From Chrysophaeum taylorii (lineage: Eukaryota > Sar > Pelagophyceae > Pelagomonadales > Pelagomonadaceae), in contig JAQMWT010000524.1 in NCBI GenBank assembly GCA_029834535.1, forward strand, positions 310,001-374,000: a DNA stretch of 64,000 nt, in the 5' to 3' direction. Shown piece after piece: positions 29,660 to 39,837 of this stretch (positions are counted from its first letter, which is position 1; each line of letters starts with the position of its first letter). The notes below the pieces were generated by a model. The model saw only the letters and a list, made by a program, of their open reading frames with translations, searched no databases and had not been told where the DNA came from. Made by a program: the position numbers and the translations under genes.

Positions 29660-31054
29660 TCATGGTTTGTAGTGGTCGATGACGGACTGGGGGACGAAGC
29701 AGGGGTGGTTTGGGTCGCGGGAGACTTGGAAGGCCGTTTGGTAGAAGAGGCGCTGGGCCTTGTGGTTGAGGAGGAAGCCGTCCATGGCGTCGTCGGAGAG
29801 TTTGGGAAAGTTCTTTCCCGGATAGCGGGAAGCCTCGTCGAGGGACGTCGTGCAGCGGAAGCACTGAAGCTTGGGTCGATCGGGGGTCTCGGTGGCGACC
29901 CAGAATGGGGCAAGTTCGGGGTTCGCGAAGCCGCGGTCGACGACGTCGCCCGCGTCCCACTTGGGAAGGGTTCCTCGGAGATAGGAGAAAACGCCCGCTC
30001 CCGCGGCCTTCCGGAGGGCCTCGTTCCAGAGCGGAATGCACGACCAGAAGCCGCCGCAGGTGGCCGCCTTTGGAGACGTTCTTGTACAGTTGAATCCGAA
30101 GACGTCGTTCCGGAGATGCCAGAGCTGGAGGTACTGGAGGGCAGCCTGATCGTGAGGGTGACAGGAGGCGAGGCCGGCGTCGGCGACGGCGCGCCACATC
30201 GCCAGCAGCTCCCGGCCGCGGCGGCCCGACCGCACTGCGAGGACGCCCGTGTTAAAGCCGCGATAATTCGCGAGCACGATGTGCCGGTCTTTCGGAACGT
30301 CCCGGAGCCACAAGTCGAGGCCGAGGGTAGCGAAGCGCGGATTCACCCAGACGTCCGCGTCCATCCAGACGAGCCATTTGTGCCGGCGGTTATTGTGCGC
30401 GGCGTCCTGGAGAGCGTCGATCTTTGAGAATTCGAGGGGTCTTCCGTCATCTTTAGGGACATAAAACAGAAATTCGTAGCCGTGGCGCAGAGCGTAAGCT
30501 CGTTTGGAAGCCGCGAGATCGACGTCGGCGACGCCGTTCGGGGGGGGTCTCTCGTTGACGCCCGTGACGATGGCGATGCTTTGGGGCGGGGCCTTCCCGG
30601 CGCCGACGCACGCGAGGCGCTCCGCGTCCATGACGCGGGTCGCGAGCACATTTTTTTTTTTTTCGGGAGAACAGGTCCTCCTCGAGTTTCGAGGAGCGTC
30701 AGATACGTAACGAACGGCTTCGCGCACCGAATCCTTTCGCGTCCAGTTGTGGACGCTCGAAAAGCGCTTCGCGGCCGCAATAAATCTTCGAACTTTCCGG
30801 AACGGCGGCCACCGCGCCGCGAAGAACCCGTTGGGAACCAGAGACACGAAGCCTTCGCTTTGCCGCGCGATTTCCATTATTTTGTCCCCGCACTGCTCTG
30901 CCCATTCCGGCTCGACGACCACGAGAGCCCCCGCAGGCCTCCGGCGGATCGACCTCTCCAACGTCTCGATCACGACATCGCTGCCGCCCACAACTACCTC
31001 GATGTCATCGGCCAAGACAGAGAGTGATAATAATAGTATTAAGCAGAGCAGCAT
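29660..31054 (-). CDS. GT34-like glycosyltransferase (GMA12/MNN10 type)
   Basis: 464 residues with a cleavable-looking signal or anchor (LLCLILLLSLSVLA, residues 2-16), so a Golgi or ER lumen enzyme. The family moves galactose, mannose or xylose from a nucleotide sugar. The catalytic part begins with SIAIVTGVNERPPP (about 159), then SKRAYALRHGYEFLF, a Lys-centred KIDALQDA and the metal-binding DxD in VWMDADVWVNPRF (DAD at 232-234). FNTGVLAVR and CHPHDQAALQYL follow, as in GT34 enzymes. A run of about 13 A on the coding strand (near 30650-30663) encodes a Lys stretch in the poorly conserved region 125-140. It may be error-prone or mark a small mis-assembly or intron. The gene starts 29 bp after the stop of the homeobox gene on the same strand. 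Confidence 0.8.
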   Translation of the reverse strand: MLLCLILLLSLSVLADDIEVVVGGSDVVIETLERSIRRRPAGALVVVEPEWAEQCGDKIMEIARQSEGFVSLVPNGFFAARWPPFRKVRRFIAAAKRFSSVHNWTRKDSVREAVRYVSDAPRNSRRTCSPEKKKNVLATRVMDAERLACVGAGKAPPQSIAIVTGVNERPPPNGVADVDLAASKRAYALRHGYEFLFYVPKDDGRPLEFSKIDALQDAAHNNRRHKWLVWMDADVWVNPRFATLGLDLWLRDVPKDRHIVLANYRGFNTGVLAVRSGRRGRELLAMWRAVADAGLASCHPHDQAALQYLQLWHLRNDVFGFNCTRTSPKAATCGGFWSCIPLWNEALRKAAGAGVFSYLRGTLPKWDAGDVVDRGFANPELAPFWVATETPDRPKLQCFRCTTSLDEASRYPGKNFPKLSDDAMDGFLLNHKAQRLFYQTAFQVSRDPNHPCFVPQSVIDHYKP

Positions 31055-31083
31055 TTATAAGAATGAACGAATAATCAAATCAA

Positions 31084-31932
31084 TCAAGATGGGGAGGCCT
31101 TGGTAGCTTTGTAGGTGCTGAGGAGGTGGACCTCGAAGTCGTCGCGGGGGGGGCGGCGCAGGTCGATCACGGGAAAATACTTGCGCTTGCGCATGTTCGA
31201 GAACCAGTGCTGGACCTGGCCGATCGACAGGTTGAGGACCTCGGCCAATTGCTCCTTCTCCTGCGTTGTCGGGTAGGGGTGGTGGGCGTTCCGGAGGGTC
31301 CACCGCTCGAGGTCGTTAAACTCCGGCGGCTGCAGGCGCTCGGGGGCTGGGGCGACGATCTTCGAGGCCGCCGTCGTCGAGGTCTCGAGGCCATAGTACC
31401 GACGCAAGTTGAGTTTTTGCTCGAACTCGAGGTCGATTTCTGCCTCGAGATCTTCTCGTTCCTCTTCTTCAACTTGCGGGGCATTTTTCTTCAGGTGAAG
31501 GACGGCTGGGTTTTCCTTCGACCGGAGTATCATCTCCCTCACGGCCGTCGCGTTGATGGCGACGGCGTCGTTCCCAAAGCACGCGGTCTTATAGGCCGCG
31601 ACGGCGTCGACTAACGACACAAAGTCCCCAGACCTCGCGAGGTCGTGCAGACACGTCGCCTCGGCCTGCTCCTCCGGCTTGTCGATCGAATCAACCACCG
31701 AAGTGAAGTGCGCAAAGTCGTACGGATTTTCCTTAATGTTCGGACCCTCGGGGACTTCTGGTCGACGCATGTCAGCCATCCAAGCCATCGTCTCGCGGTG
31801 GCACAGCTCCTCCTCGGCATTCAGCTCGTTCAGCACCTGGACCCGCCGATTCAGCTCGGCCTTGAGGGCCGCGATCCCGTTCGCAGCGCGGTCTGAGGGT
31901 CGTCCGCGCGCGTTCCGTCGTGTCGACGCCAT
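31084..31932 (-). CDS. TALE-class homeodomain protein
   Basis: 282 residues, nuclear DNA-binding transcription regulator by family. The C-terminal homeodomain (about 205-265) shows the TALE signature: LERWTLRNAHHPYPTTQEKE, with the three-residue loop extension before helix 2, then LAEVLNLSIGQVQHWF and SNMRKRKYFP. The key recognition-helix residues W, F, N and R are kept. The N-terminal 200 residues are mostly helical, with an acidic coiled-coil-like region (EEEEREDLEAEIDLEFEQ) that could be a dimerisation part as in KNOX/BELL or MEIS proteins. No specific partner domain is identifiable. In many algae, TALE proteins control the switch to the diploid stage. Its ATG directly abuts the longest ESCO frame on the other strand, so the two share a divergent promoter. 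Confidence 0.88.
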   Translation of the reverse strand: MASTRRNARGRPSDRAANGIAALKAELNRRVQVLNELNAEEELCHRETMAWMADMRRPEVPEGPNIKENPYDFAHFTSVVDSIDKPEEQAEATCLHDLARSGDFVSLVDAVAAYKTACFGNDAVAINATAVREMILRSKENPAVLHLKKNAPQVEEEEREDLEAEIDLEFEQKLNLRRYYGLETSTTAASKIVAPAPERLQPPEFNDLERWTLRNAHHPYPTTQEKEQLAEVLNLSIGQVQHWFSNMRKRKYFPVIDLRRPPRDDFEVHLLSTYKATKASPS

Positions 31933-31998
31933 ATGGGACAGACAATACTATACAGTCTGGACCAACAACGTGACGTCAAGTTGTTGAAGTCGTTCCCA

Positions 31999-32577
31999 AT
32001 GGCCTGCTTTTTGAACCCGGAGACCAAGACTACGCGGAAGCGGAGAAAACTCTGCACCACAAAGGGCACGCAGCTCGTCCTCAGCCACCCGCGGTGGCGC
32101 GAGTGCAAGCGATGCGGTCTCGAGTGTCTCTGCGCGCCGGTTCCGATCCGTTGGAAATCCCATCGCGTCGCAAAAAACGTCTTTCGCGTCAAGCCCGCAG
32201 ACGATGCCAAGTACTGGGACAAGGTCCGGCAAGTCGCGCGCCGAGTCGACAGGGACCTCGGCGGCTGCGGCAACAACGACGACGCCCACGCCTTTCTTCT
32301 CGTCGAGGACGGCGTCTGCGTCGCTTTAATCTTTGCCGAGGCCCTCGACGACGCGGCGACCAGCGATATTATAAAAGTCGGGGTCCGGAAAATTTGGGTC
32401 CACGCAGCCTCCCGCCGCACGGGCCTCGCCACCGCCCTGCTCGACGCCCTCCGCGCCTCCTTCTTCTTCGCCACAAAACTCCCCAAAACCGCCCTCGCTT
32501 TCACCCACCTCACCGACGACGGCACGGCCTTCCTCGCATCCTACCTCGACACCCCCCCCGTCGTCTACAGCCCCTGA
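31999..32577 (+). CDS. Sister-chromatid cohesion acetyltransferase (Eco1/ESCO type)
   Basis: 192 residues from the ATG at 31999. The longest frame begins at 31933 but would start exactly where the divergent homeobox gene starts, so the inner ATG is preferred. The family acetylates the cohesin subunit Smc3 during S phase. A C2H2-like finger (RECKRCGLECLC...W.SHRV) precedes the GNAT fold. The C-terminus is diagnostic: GVRKIWVHAASRRTGLATALLD carries the acetyl-CoA loop (R-x-x-G-x-A), and AFTHLTDDGTAFLASY matches the AFS.PT.DG..FA..Y block of ESCO proteins. At about 190 residues it is close to yeast Eco1 (281) minus its tail, and far shorter than animal ESCO1/2. Its stop is 13 bp from the stop of the convergent MYND gene. 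Confidence 0.9.
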   Translation: MACFLNPETKTTRKRRKLCTTKGTQLVLSHPRWRECKRCGLECLCAPVPIRWKSHRVAKNVFRVKPADDAKYWDKVRQVARRVDRDLGGCGNNDDAHAFLLVEDGVCVALIFAEALDDAATSDIIKVGVRKIWVHAASRRTGLATALLDALRASFFFATKLPKTALAFTHLTDDGTAFLASYLDTPPVVYSP

Positions 32578-32589
32578 CTTTCTTCTTTA

Positions 32590-33111
32590 TTAGGGATCCT
32601 CGTTGGCCGCGTATCGGGGGACGCACATTGCCTCGATCTCGATCACCTCCTCGGGAACGGGGGGCGGCTCGGAGTCCGAGTCGTCTTCGACGAAGATGGT
32701 CGGCCCTTTTTTCTTTTTCTTTTTCTTTTCCCCCACGACAGCAGCAGGCGCTTTTTGTGTCGAAAAAACATTGCCTTTGAGGTGAAGCCCGACTGCCTCC
32801 TCCCGCCTTTTGCACACCGTCCGATGCTCGCGCCAGTGTTTTCGCTGGCACCGCTCGGAACAATACCACACACCACACCGCGAACACCGCAGCCCCGCGT
32901 CCTTGCTGCAGCACGCGGCCGAGCACACGGGCGTCCCCTTCAACTCCCGCGCCTTCGCCGCCGCCTTCTCCGCCTTCTCCGAGTCTTCGGTCACTTCCAC
33001 GAGATCCGCATCCTCCTCCTCCTCCTCCTCCCCGTACAACGACTCCTCGTGAAACGAAAATCTCACGTGGTCATCCTCTTCGGTCTCGATGCGCATCACC
33101 GGGAGAGGCAT
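32590..33111 (-). CDS. MYND zinc-finger protein
   Basis: 173 residues. Residues 58-96 form a MYND finger, with the spacing C-x2-C ... C-x2-C-x4-YC-x3-C-x7-H-x3-C visible in CCSKDAGLRCSRCGVWYCSE and CQRKHWREHRTVC. MYND fingers are protein-interaction modules, often in chromatin or translation factors. The N-terminus is acidic (EEEEEEDADLVEV). A Lys-rich run (EKKKKKKKGP, near 130-140) is a possible nuclear signal, and the tail is acidic. No SET or other catalytic domain is present, so it is a small adaptor of unknown partner. Confidence 0.85.
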   Translation of the reverse strand: MPLPVMRIETEEDDHVRFSFHEESLYGEEEEEEDADLVEVTEDSEKAEKAAAKARELKGTPVCSAACCSKDAGLRCSRCGVWYCSERCQRKHWREHRTVCKRREEAVGLHLKGNVFSTQKAPAAVVGEKKKKKKKGPTIFVEDDSDSEPPPVPEEVIEIEAMCVPRYAANEDP

Positions 33112-33432
33112 ATTATACTTTTACTATCGGCGTTACAGAGGGTTTAGCAGAGGACTTATGAGTTACTACGCACTCTCTCTCTATGCTTAAGCCATCTGTG
33201 GTGTGTCCGAGTAGTACTTGGTGCGAAGCGGCAGACGTTGATCCAAGAAAACCAAAACAAAGAGTCAAACGTTCCCACCCCACTCCCCGCTGCTGTCTGT
33301 CGCGGCACCGACCGCGTCTTCCAAGAAGGTCACAACACGTGGCGGCCCCTGCGCGACAAGCGACGACTCGAGTTTTGATGCTCGTGTAGTATTATCTTTA
33401 TCCCCGCGGAGAAGGAGTCCAGCATTTAAGTA
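33112..33432. other. Intergenic interval
   Basis: It holds the promoter side of the MYND gene and the 3' side of the aldolase gene. No RNA gene, repeat or ORF with support is seen. Confidence 0.6.
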
Positions 33433-34245
33433 CTATCGTATCGAAGCGAAGGCGTCGAGAAAGGGCGCAATCGCGGTTTGGGCGCCCACGAGAGGGAGAT
33501 CCGAGGCAAAGAAAGGGGCCACGAAGACAGTGGCTCCGAGATGGATCGCTTCGCGAATCTTCTCGACGGCGACGTCGCGCGGATCGTCCCGGGCCGTAAA
33601 GATACCACCGACCGGCACCGTCGCCTCGCGGTAGAGATCCCGCAGGAGGTGATCAAAGGGTTCACCCCTGACCTTGAGGTCGAGGGCCCCGACGAAGGCG
33701 ACGCCCCGCTGCAGCTTGGCCAAGGCCTCGGCCCTCTTCTCGAGCAATTCGACCGTCTCGAACTGGAGCCACGGTTGCGTCTGGGTCTCGTCGTGGGCCA
33801 TCAAGTCAGGCCGGAGCTCTCCGAGGCCGTCGCGCGGCGGATAGGCCCCGCGCACGCCCTTGGGAGGGTACGTGACGTGCGCCAAAAAGTCGTCCACGTC
33901 GCCGACCGTCGTCGCGTACGGAAGCATTGCTCCCCGCGCACCGAGCGTCAGCGCTTCGCCGAACAGCGAGCCCGCATCGCGCGGCAGCCGCTGGATCGGC
34001 GCAATCCCCAGTCGCAACAAAGCCGCGTTCTGCGCGCGGCCGTACACGCACGCCGAGTGTTCGCCGTCTTGAATCGAAAAGTCGAACCCAGCGACGGCCC
34101 ATCGCATCGCCTCGTCCTCGCGGAACTGCGCGGCAGGAATATCGTTCACCAACCCCACGATCAACCGCCGCGACGCCACCGGATTCCGCAGCGGATCCAG
34201 CACGAACTGCGACGCGCGCGACGCGAGCTCGCCCACGCTTACCAT
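33433..34245 (-). CDS. HpcH/HpaI-family aldolase (class II, pyruvate-type)
   Basis: 270 residues, typical for the family, which cleaves or forms C-C bonds of 2-keto-3-deoxy acids or similar substrates using a divalent metal. Family blocks in order are AGFDFSIQDGEHSA (the D-x-EH substrate and base region, near 50), PIQRLPRDAG, LGARGAMLPYATTVGDVDDF (near 105), TYPPKGVRGAYPP (near 127), and LQFETVELLEK with the metal-ligand Glu (near 163). FVGALDLKV supplies the second metal Asp (near 190). The usual G at the end of the first block is Ser. No mitochondrial or plastid leader is evident, so a cytosolic location is likely. The exact substrate cannot be given. Confidence 0.9.
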   Translation of the reverse strand: MVSVGELASRASQFVLDPLRNPVASRRLIVGLVNDIPAAQFREDEAMRWAVAGFDFSIQDGEHSACVYGRAQNAALLRLGIAPIQRLPRDAGSLFGEALTLGARGAMLPYATTVGDVDDFLAHVTYPPKGVRGAYPPRDGLGELRPDLMAHDETQTQPWLQFETVELLEKRAEALAKLQRGVAFVGALDLKVRGEPFDHLLRDLYREATVPVGGIFTARDDPRDVAVEKIREAIHLGATVFVAPFFASDLPLVGAQTAIAPFLDAFASIR

Positions 34246-34443
34246 CTTTTTTAAGTAAAGAGCGCGTAAACTTATTATGTAAAGGCGGCTGCAAATTTAT
34301 TATTAGTTTTGCCGCCGCATTTCAGTGCAAGCCTCGTTGCGCATTATTACACTTCGCTTTTAATCGTCGTCGTCTTCTTTGTTTTCATCGAGGGGAACTT
34401 GGATCTTCTTGATGATGTGGTTGTACTTCTTCTTTCGAGCCCA

Positions 34444-36100
34444 CTAAATAAATTCCGTCTTCGTGCTGCGCAGGGTCGCCAGCATGTCCAGCTCCTCGTC
34501 GCTCAGGAGGGTGTTGCCCTCCTCGGTCGTGACGATGTTGGCAGCTGAGATGATGCGCTCGCAGAAGCTCTCAGCGGGCAGGGCGCCGATAGTATTTCCC
34601 CGTCGAACCTCGTGCCACGTCCGGAAGGTAGCCGCACTCCTGGTTGCCTTGGCTTGCCGACGTTGCTGAGCATTATCAGAGGTCCAAGAGCTTCGGGATC
34701 CTGGCGGTTTTGGAGAAAAAAATTTCTCCGAGAGGTCGGTCGTCCGGAAATTCCTTGATCCAATCCATGCTGCGAGCGTGCTGGACCCACTTCACGAAGA
34801 CGCGTTCGAACTCCACATTCAAGTCCGGCATCGCCCCCTCCGATTCCCCGGCTCGCTGCTGCTGCTGCTCCTCGGGCTGAGGAATGGCTTCAGCCCAGCA
34901 GTCGGGGGGCTCGACGTCGTCGTCGTCATCTGAGTCGTCGGACGCCGGTGCCGTCGCAGATGCAGCCCGTTCCGGCGCCTCCAATGTTGCCGCCGCCGTC
35001 GCTGCCGCGGCTGCAGAGTCAGCTCTACGTTGGCTTCCCTTGCCCGGCGGTACCAAAATGCGGTCGAAGCATCATCTTCTTGAGGATGGCCTTGGCCGCG
35101 TCCGACTCGCGCCTCGATTCTCGAAAGCTTTACAAACCAGCCGCAGGTCCAAGAGCATGGCCGCCTACACTCTTCCCTCACTCAGCACGTGACACAAATT
35201 GAAACCCGGCGACCAGGCATGCATAGTCTCGTCCGCGACGGTACCGCCATCATGAAGGTCCTGGCCGAACTGGTGCGCCTCGTCAAAGCACGAGTTGATG
35301 ACCTGAGTAGTCAGGAGCTCGACAAAGTTCGTGAACTCGAACCGAACGTCGTAGGTGAGTGCCTTGCGCGTCAAGTACTCGCAATAGCCGCCCCCCCGCC
35401 AGCATTGTAGTACCCGACGAGCATATCCCGGAAGAAATCGTCCGTCGAAGTGTTAGACTCCGAGACGTGGCATTTGACGTAGACGTAGAAGTGTGCCGTC
35501 TCAGCGAGCGCCAACGACTTCATGTCGTTGTTCCCTTTCAGCACGAACGAGTCGAGCGTCCCCGGGCGTTCCCCCGCCGCGATCGCTCTGCTAACCGCGC
35601 TACCGGCAGCGACGTTGAGCACCTCCTGGATCTGCCTCTCGTGGACCTGCTTGCACTTTTCCCGGTTGATGTCCGACTGTGGGTGCTTCTTGGCGAAGTG
35701 TTCGATAGCCTCGGTCGTGTTCCAGCACCTCTTCTTTTTGTTGCACTGCAGCCTCAGCAATGCGTAGCGCGTGCTGGTGTCGTTGTGGTACTAGCGCGCG
35801 CGCGTCTTCATGGACTAGTTGGCGTGCGGCTTCAGGCACTCGGGGTGGTCGCCCTTGAGGCGCTTGACCACGCCCCAGACGCCACTCTTCTGGCCCCACT
35901 TAACATTTCCCTCCTTTCTTGGCGTGTTGTCGCCGTACTGGTCCCTATAGCACAAAGGCGTTGCCGCCCCCTTCCTCACCGTCGTCATCAGCACCACCCT
36001 TGCTCTCATCCTCCACGTTGTAGCACGCCACCGGAGGCGACTGCTCCGCGTCGGCCGGCCTGGCCGTCGCATGCGCGGGGTCCGTAACTTAGACATAGTC
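34444..36100 (-). pseudogene. Fossil hAT-type DNA transposase
   Basis: Read on the minus strand in several frames. 35760-35371 has a BED-finger-like start (LRLQCNKKKRCWNTTEAIEH, then HPQSD) and a linker into FFRDMLVGYYNAGGG. 35374-35165 continues with a segment containing HDGGTVADETMHAW, which resembles the catalytic core of hAT enzymes. The end (34680-34444) reads GALPAESFCERIISAANIV followed by LLSDEELDMLATLR. This matches the C-terminal dimerisation region (PA.S...ER.FS..G.I...L....) of hAT transposases. Frame changes and stops make it inactive. The reading before 35760 up to about 36100 is weaker. Terminal inverted repeats were not found. Confidence 0.65.
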
Positions 36101-36974
36101 GACAGGCTTGGCCCTGCTCGACTTGGGTGACGTACCGGACGGACTTCTTAATGTAAAATAATACTTTACCATCGCTTTGGCGCAACAGTAAAGCAATAGT
36201 AAAGTAAAATAGGTAAACTAAAAGAATTTGGTAATTTTTTTACTATGTAATATGTTTGAGTATAAATGCACAACCCTGTGACATTGTAGCTCGTACCGCA
36301 CCTCTCGCCCAACCGCGCGATTGCGATGGACGAATGTTCCTTATAAACCTGCGCCTTTGCGAGGGCATCCGTCCTCCCGGCATAGGTCGATACCTGTTCA
36401 CTCCCCGTGTTGGGAGCCGGGACGTTCGCAGTGGGGCGGGTTATGCCCAAGGACCCAGAAAGAAAAGTTGTCGACGAAATGGTTGTTAGTCAAATCGCGA
36501 TCTCCTTGTCGCATGGCGACAGGCCTTAACTCTCCCCTGACGGCGCCTCTCGTCTCTTGGCCCCGTGATTCTAATGCTACGTGCTACAGCGCTGGGATTA
36601 GCCTACGCCATTCACTAGGCGGCCTATTGGTTGTTGGTTTTGTGTCTTTAAATGTCGACTGCTAAGAGGGGTGTGTGTGTGGGGGGCAGGTTACTTGGAT
36701 TTAGGGGGTTAAGGTTCCGTACCGTCACGTCAGCTCAACCGCTCTTTGGGCTTACTCCTGCCTCAGGACCTCCTGGCAAACGAAACTTGTTCTCCTTACT
36801 TCTACAATTGTCGCTCAGGGTTTTAGGAAGCCAACGCTAAGTATTCGAAACATACTGGGCAATATTGGCTTCGATTTAGGAAGCCAACGCTAAGTATTCA
36901 AAACATGCTGGGCAGGATTGGCTTCCTAAACCCCTCCGCCACAAATGTAAAATCGAAAGGTTTGTTTGTATGCT
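36101..36974. other. Repeat-rich interval left of copy A
   Basis: No gene. It contains weak matches to the SINE-like family at about 36505-36575, a LINE 3'-tail-like segment at about 36640-36690, and a short imperfect repeat (AGGAAGCCAACGCTAAGTATT) at 36825-36900, present twice with one near-inverted partner (GGCTTCCTAAA). Confidence 0.5.
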
Positions 36975-38230
36975 GCAACGGCAGGAAAGAAAAGGGGGGC
37001 GTCCACTTACCCTGACACGGCCGAGATCCTCGTAGACCACGGGGATGCCGGACAGGGCGTAGCTTCCTTTGTGCCTCGTGGAATCACCAACAGATCGCCA
37101 TCTCAAATCGAGAGCTAAAAAATCATTTATGGTGAGAATAAGGGCCAAATCGACAGCTGTCCTTGGAGAAGGATGCTGACGTGGTCTTGGGGAGAAAAAG
37201 GCCAAGGAAAAGTGTGGAATCAGGACAAGGAATGATAGGTAGGGTATGGCGAACAGTAGGAGTTGTGGAGAGATTTGACTCTCTCCAGGGGTATGGTAGA
37301 GACCACGTGCTGTCTTAGATGTCATTAGACCATTCCGCCCACCACGTGCTACTACTCACGTAGGATTAAGCTCCTCACCTCCCAGGTGACATAAGCCCGG
37401 AGAAGCTTTCACACTGGTAGCGAGGAACAGAGCCACTCCCAGATAAACAACGGACTCTGTACCTTGCGGCACGCAAGGGTGGATTACTCCAAAGGTCGCA
37501 TGGAGAACCGGACGAGCTTCTTGTCGGGTTTATTGCAAAAGAAAGCGGTAGGAGAGAGGGGAAGGGTAAGGATTTTGAACAGAAGCCGTGATATGACTCG
37601 GACAGAATACGCTCAAATGACAAGCGTAAGGAGTGGTCCAGTGGACCTGAAGTGGTGTGCTGGAGCACCAGCGAGTCATATACGATATGGGTGAACTCTC
37701 TGGGCCCCCTCAGCATGTGGGACACGCTATAGGTGTTGTGGCGGCAACTCCCGCCTCCTAAGGCTTACCCCTCTTCTAGGGCCCCCCTTATCAGGGGCAC
37801 CGTACTCCGTTCTGATGATGTCAGTTTTCTATGATGATGTCAGTTTTCTATATGACATCATCTTCCCTTTCCGTGACATGTGTCACCCTGATTTCTGTGT
37901 TTCGATAATACCTTGATCATAAAGCAACAGCCGATCCTCAAGTTGTGAGGACCAGGCACGGAAGTTGTTTGTGGTTCTGTGGCGGGAGAACGGCCACCCT
38001 CGTCCAGTGACACCACCAAGGGCACGGACGCGAGCGGCGAGCCAGGATTTGAAGGCACGCCAGGTAGCCCCTAAAATTCTCATTACGCCACAGGTGGTGG
38101 AGGATATGTGTGGCGGGAGAACGGCCATCCTCGTCCAGTGACTCCACCAAGGGCACGGACGCGAGCGGCGAGCCAGGATTTGAGGGCACGCCAGGTAGCC
38201 CCTAAAATTCACCTTACGCCACAGGTGGTG
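36975..38230 (+). repeat. LTR-like and leader region of copy A
   Basis: Similar in order and orientation to 54328-55010. Shared blocks include GGCAGGAAAGAAAAGGGGG, TACCCTGAC.CGGC, GATGCCGGACAGG, GATCGCCATCTC, TTATGGTGAGAATA, ATGCTGACGT, GTTGTGGCGG.AACTC, GGCTTACCC, TGATCATAAA and CCTCAAGT. Part of it also matches the copy B end. The 37280-37730 portion has no counterpart at 54.6 kb. Ends and a primer-binding site could not be fixed. Confidence 0.5.
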
Positions 38231-38239
38231 GAGGAATGC
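37978..38239 (+). repeat. 131-bp tandem duplication in the leader
   Basis: The segment starting TGTGGCGGGAGAACGGCCA at 37978 recurs at 38109. Both units end in an ACGCCACAGGTGGTGGAGGA block. They differ by only a few bases, so the duplication is recent. Confidence 0.9.
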
Positions 38240-39772
38240 GAGATTCGAGCGACTATATCGGTCGCAGCGAACTAGTGCATCTTGCATTCTCTACACGGTC
38301 CGGACAAGCCGTGCGCGCCCTGATCAAGCGCGCCGACAAGGAATTCCAGAAGGACCACTGCCGTGGGAAAGTTCCCCGGCCGGATACGTTAGTCGTCCGA
38401 AGTGACGACGCGCGATTCGGTGCTAGCCGACGCGCAACCCGGGTACCGCTGCCGCAGGCGAGCGGAGTGAGATCGCAACTCACGGATAAGGCGTTGATTG
38501 CCGGGCAGAGACGAATTCTGCCGCCCACCGGACTGATAGATTTGTCTGTGGAAGACGCACGCAACGACGATATTACACGTGTCGTGGACGATTAGAAGTT
38601 CCAGAGTCGAAGGAGCAGAGAACGACGACGACTCAACCATTTTGGACCCGCTCTGATCTCGGCCGACTAGAACGAGCCAGAGCCGATATGGAAGACGATG
38701 ATGCTGCCGTCGAGCAGCTACGATATGAAGAACCGCCAAGCCGTCAGGATGAGACGAGCGAGCGGAATGATGATGATGATAATGACGATGATGAAGAAGA
38801 AAAGGAGGAGACGCGTGGCGACGGAAGGATTGACACCCAGGAGTTCTTGATGGGCTTTACGGATCGATTCGCCAGCGCGTTAGCTAAACACGATCGCAAC
38901 AACGAGCGGCGATCAGCCTCTGGATTAAAAACCGAAACTTTTAAACTGGTTCTCGATGGACGCGATCAGGACCAGTTCGATTTAGATGCGGGCGCGGTGA
39001 TGAGTACGTAAGCCGAAGACCATTTCAGCTTGGAGAAACTACGATACCTGCTTCCCGCGACCCTGCGCGACACAGTCGCACCGATTTTCCGAGAACACTT
39101 AAAGAAGTACGAAGACCTGTGTAAAGACCTCGATCACCCAGCGTCTTTTTATTTACGTCGGGATATCGACGATGAGGAGTACGGTTCCGTGGTACGACGA
39201 TTACGACGATTGAACGAGAAGTATTGCCTCAAGATTTTGAAATATTTCCGAGAGAGTTGTCCACTGCCGGTGACGGCAGAGGAATCGCTACGAAAGTTAC
39301 AATGCACGACCCAAGCGACCGTTCCGAAGCGCTCTGGGGAACGCCACGTGCATACGCGTTGCATTAAATTTCAGCAAGAGGCCATGGCGTACAACAGTAC
39401 GCCGTGGCCAACCGAGATCTCAACGATGTGGAGATCATTTCTTACTTGATACGCGGATTGGAGTCCAGCGAATTGAAATCCCGCGTGCGAACGATGCGCA
39501 GCGGACACCCGACGACGTATAAGACGTTTACGTCTACGTTGTCACTGATTACACGGCTCGAGAACGACTTCGCGACAGCCATGGCGGAGAAGAACAGCCG
39601 AAACTCAACGAACCCATCGAGCGGGAAGCCGCAGAAGCCACCGTTTGGACGCGGAGGACGGGCGCTCGCCTCGGGAACGAAAGATAAAACGACGAAATAC
39701 GAAGCATTACGCCTCGAAGAGAATCCGAAAAGTGATTCGAGAGGACATGTAAGGATTGTGGGTTTTTCTTAA
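38236..39772 (+). pseudogene. Gag of copy A, broken
   Basis: Four reading frames make up this region: 38236-38595, 38688-39011, 39030-39449 and 39404-39772. The second and third are in the same phase and separated by one TAA (39009-39011). The others need frame changes. The 39030-39770 part is helical and gag-like: LRYLLPATLRDTVAPIFREH, RCIKFQQEAMAYNSTPW, then DVEIISYLIRGLES and LITRLENDFATAM, as in retrotransposon capsid domains. A very acidic stretch (near 38770-38815) precedes it. The retained protein-like composition across frames suggests that an intact gag existed recently. Confidence 0.65.
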
Positions 39773-39837
39773 CGACCCACGACAAGGATGAACACGGGAA
39801 CCGAGTCATTTGCAACCGCGAGGCCGACGACTATTAT

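Noticed and set aside
36256-36840. Short plus-strand frames left of copy A
   Set aside because: They lie in repeat fragments and change frame with no conserved content.
37410-37430. TGGTAGC as a primer-binding site for the initiator tRNA-Met
   Set aside because: Only the first seven bases match; the following bases differ from the TGGTAGCAGGTGT expected from the tRNA in this window, and its place within the LTR-like region is inconsistent.
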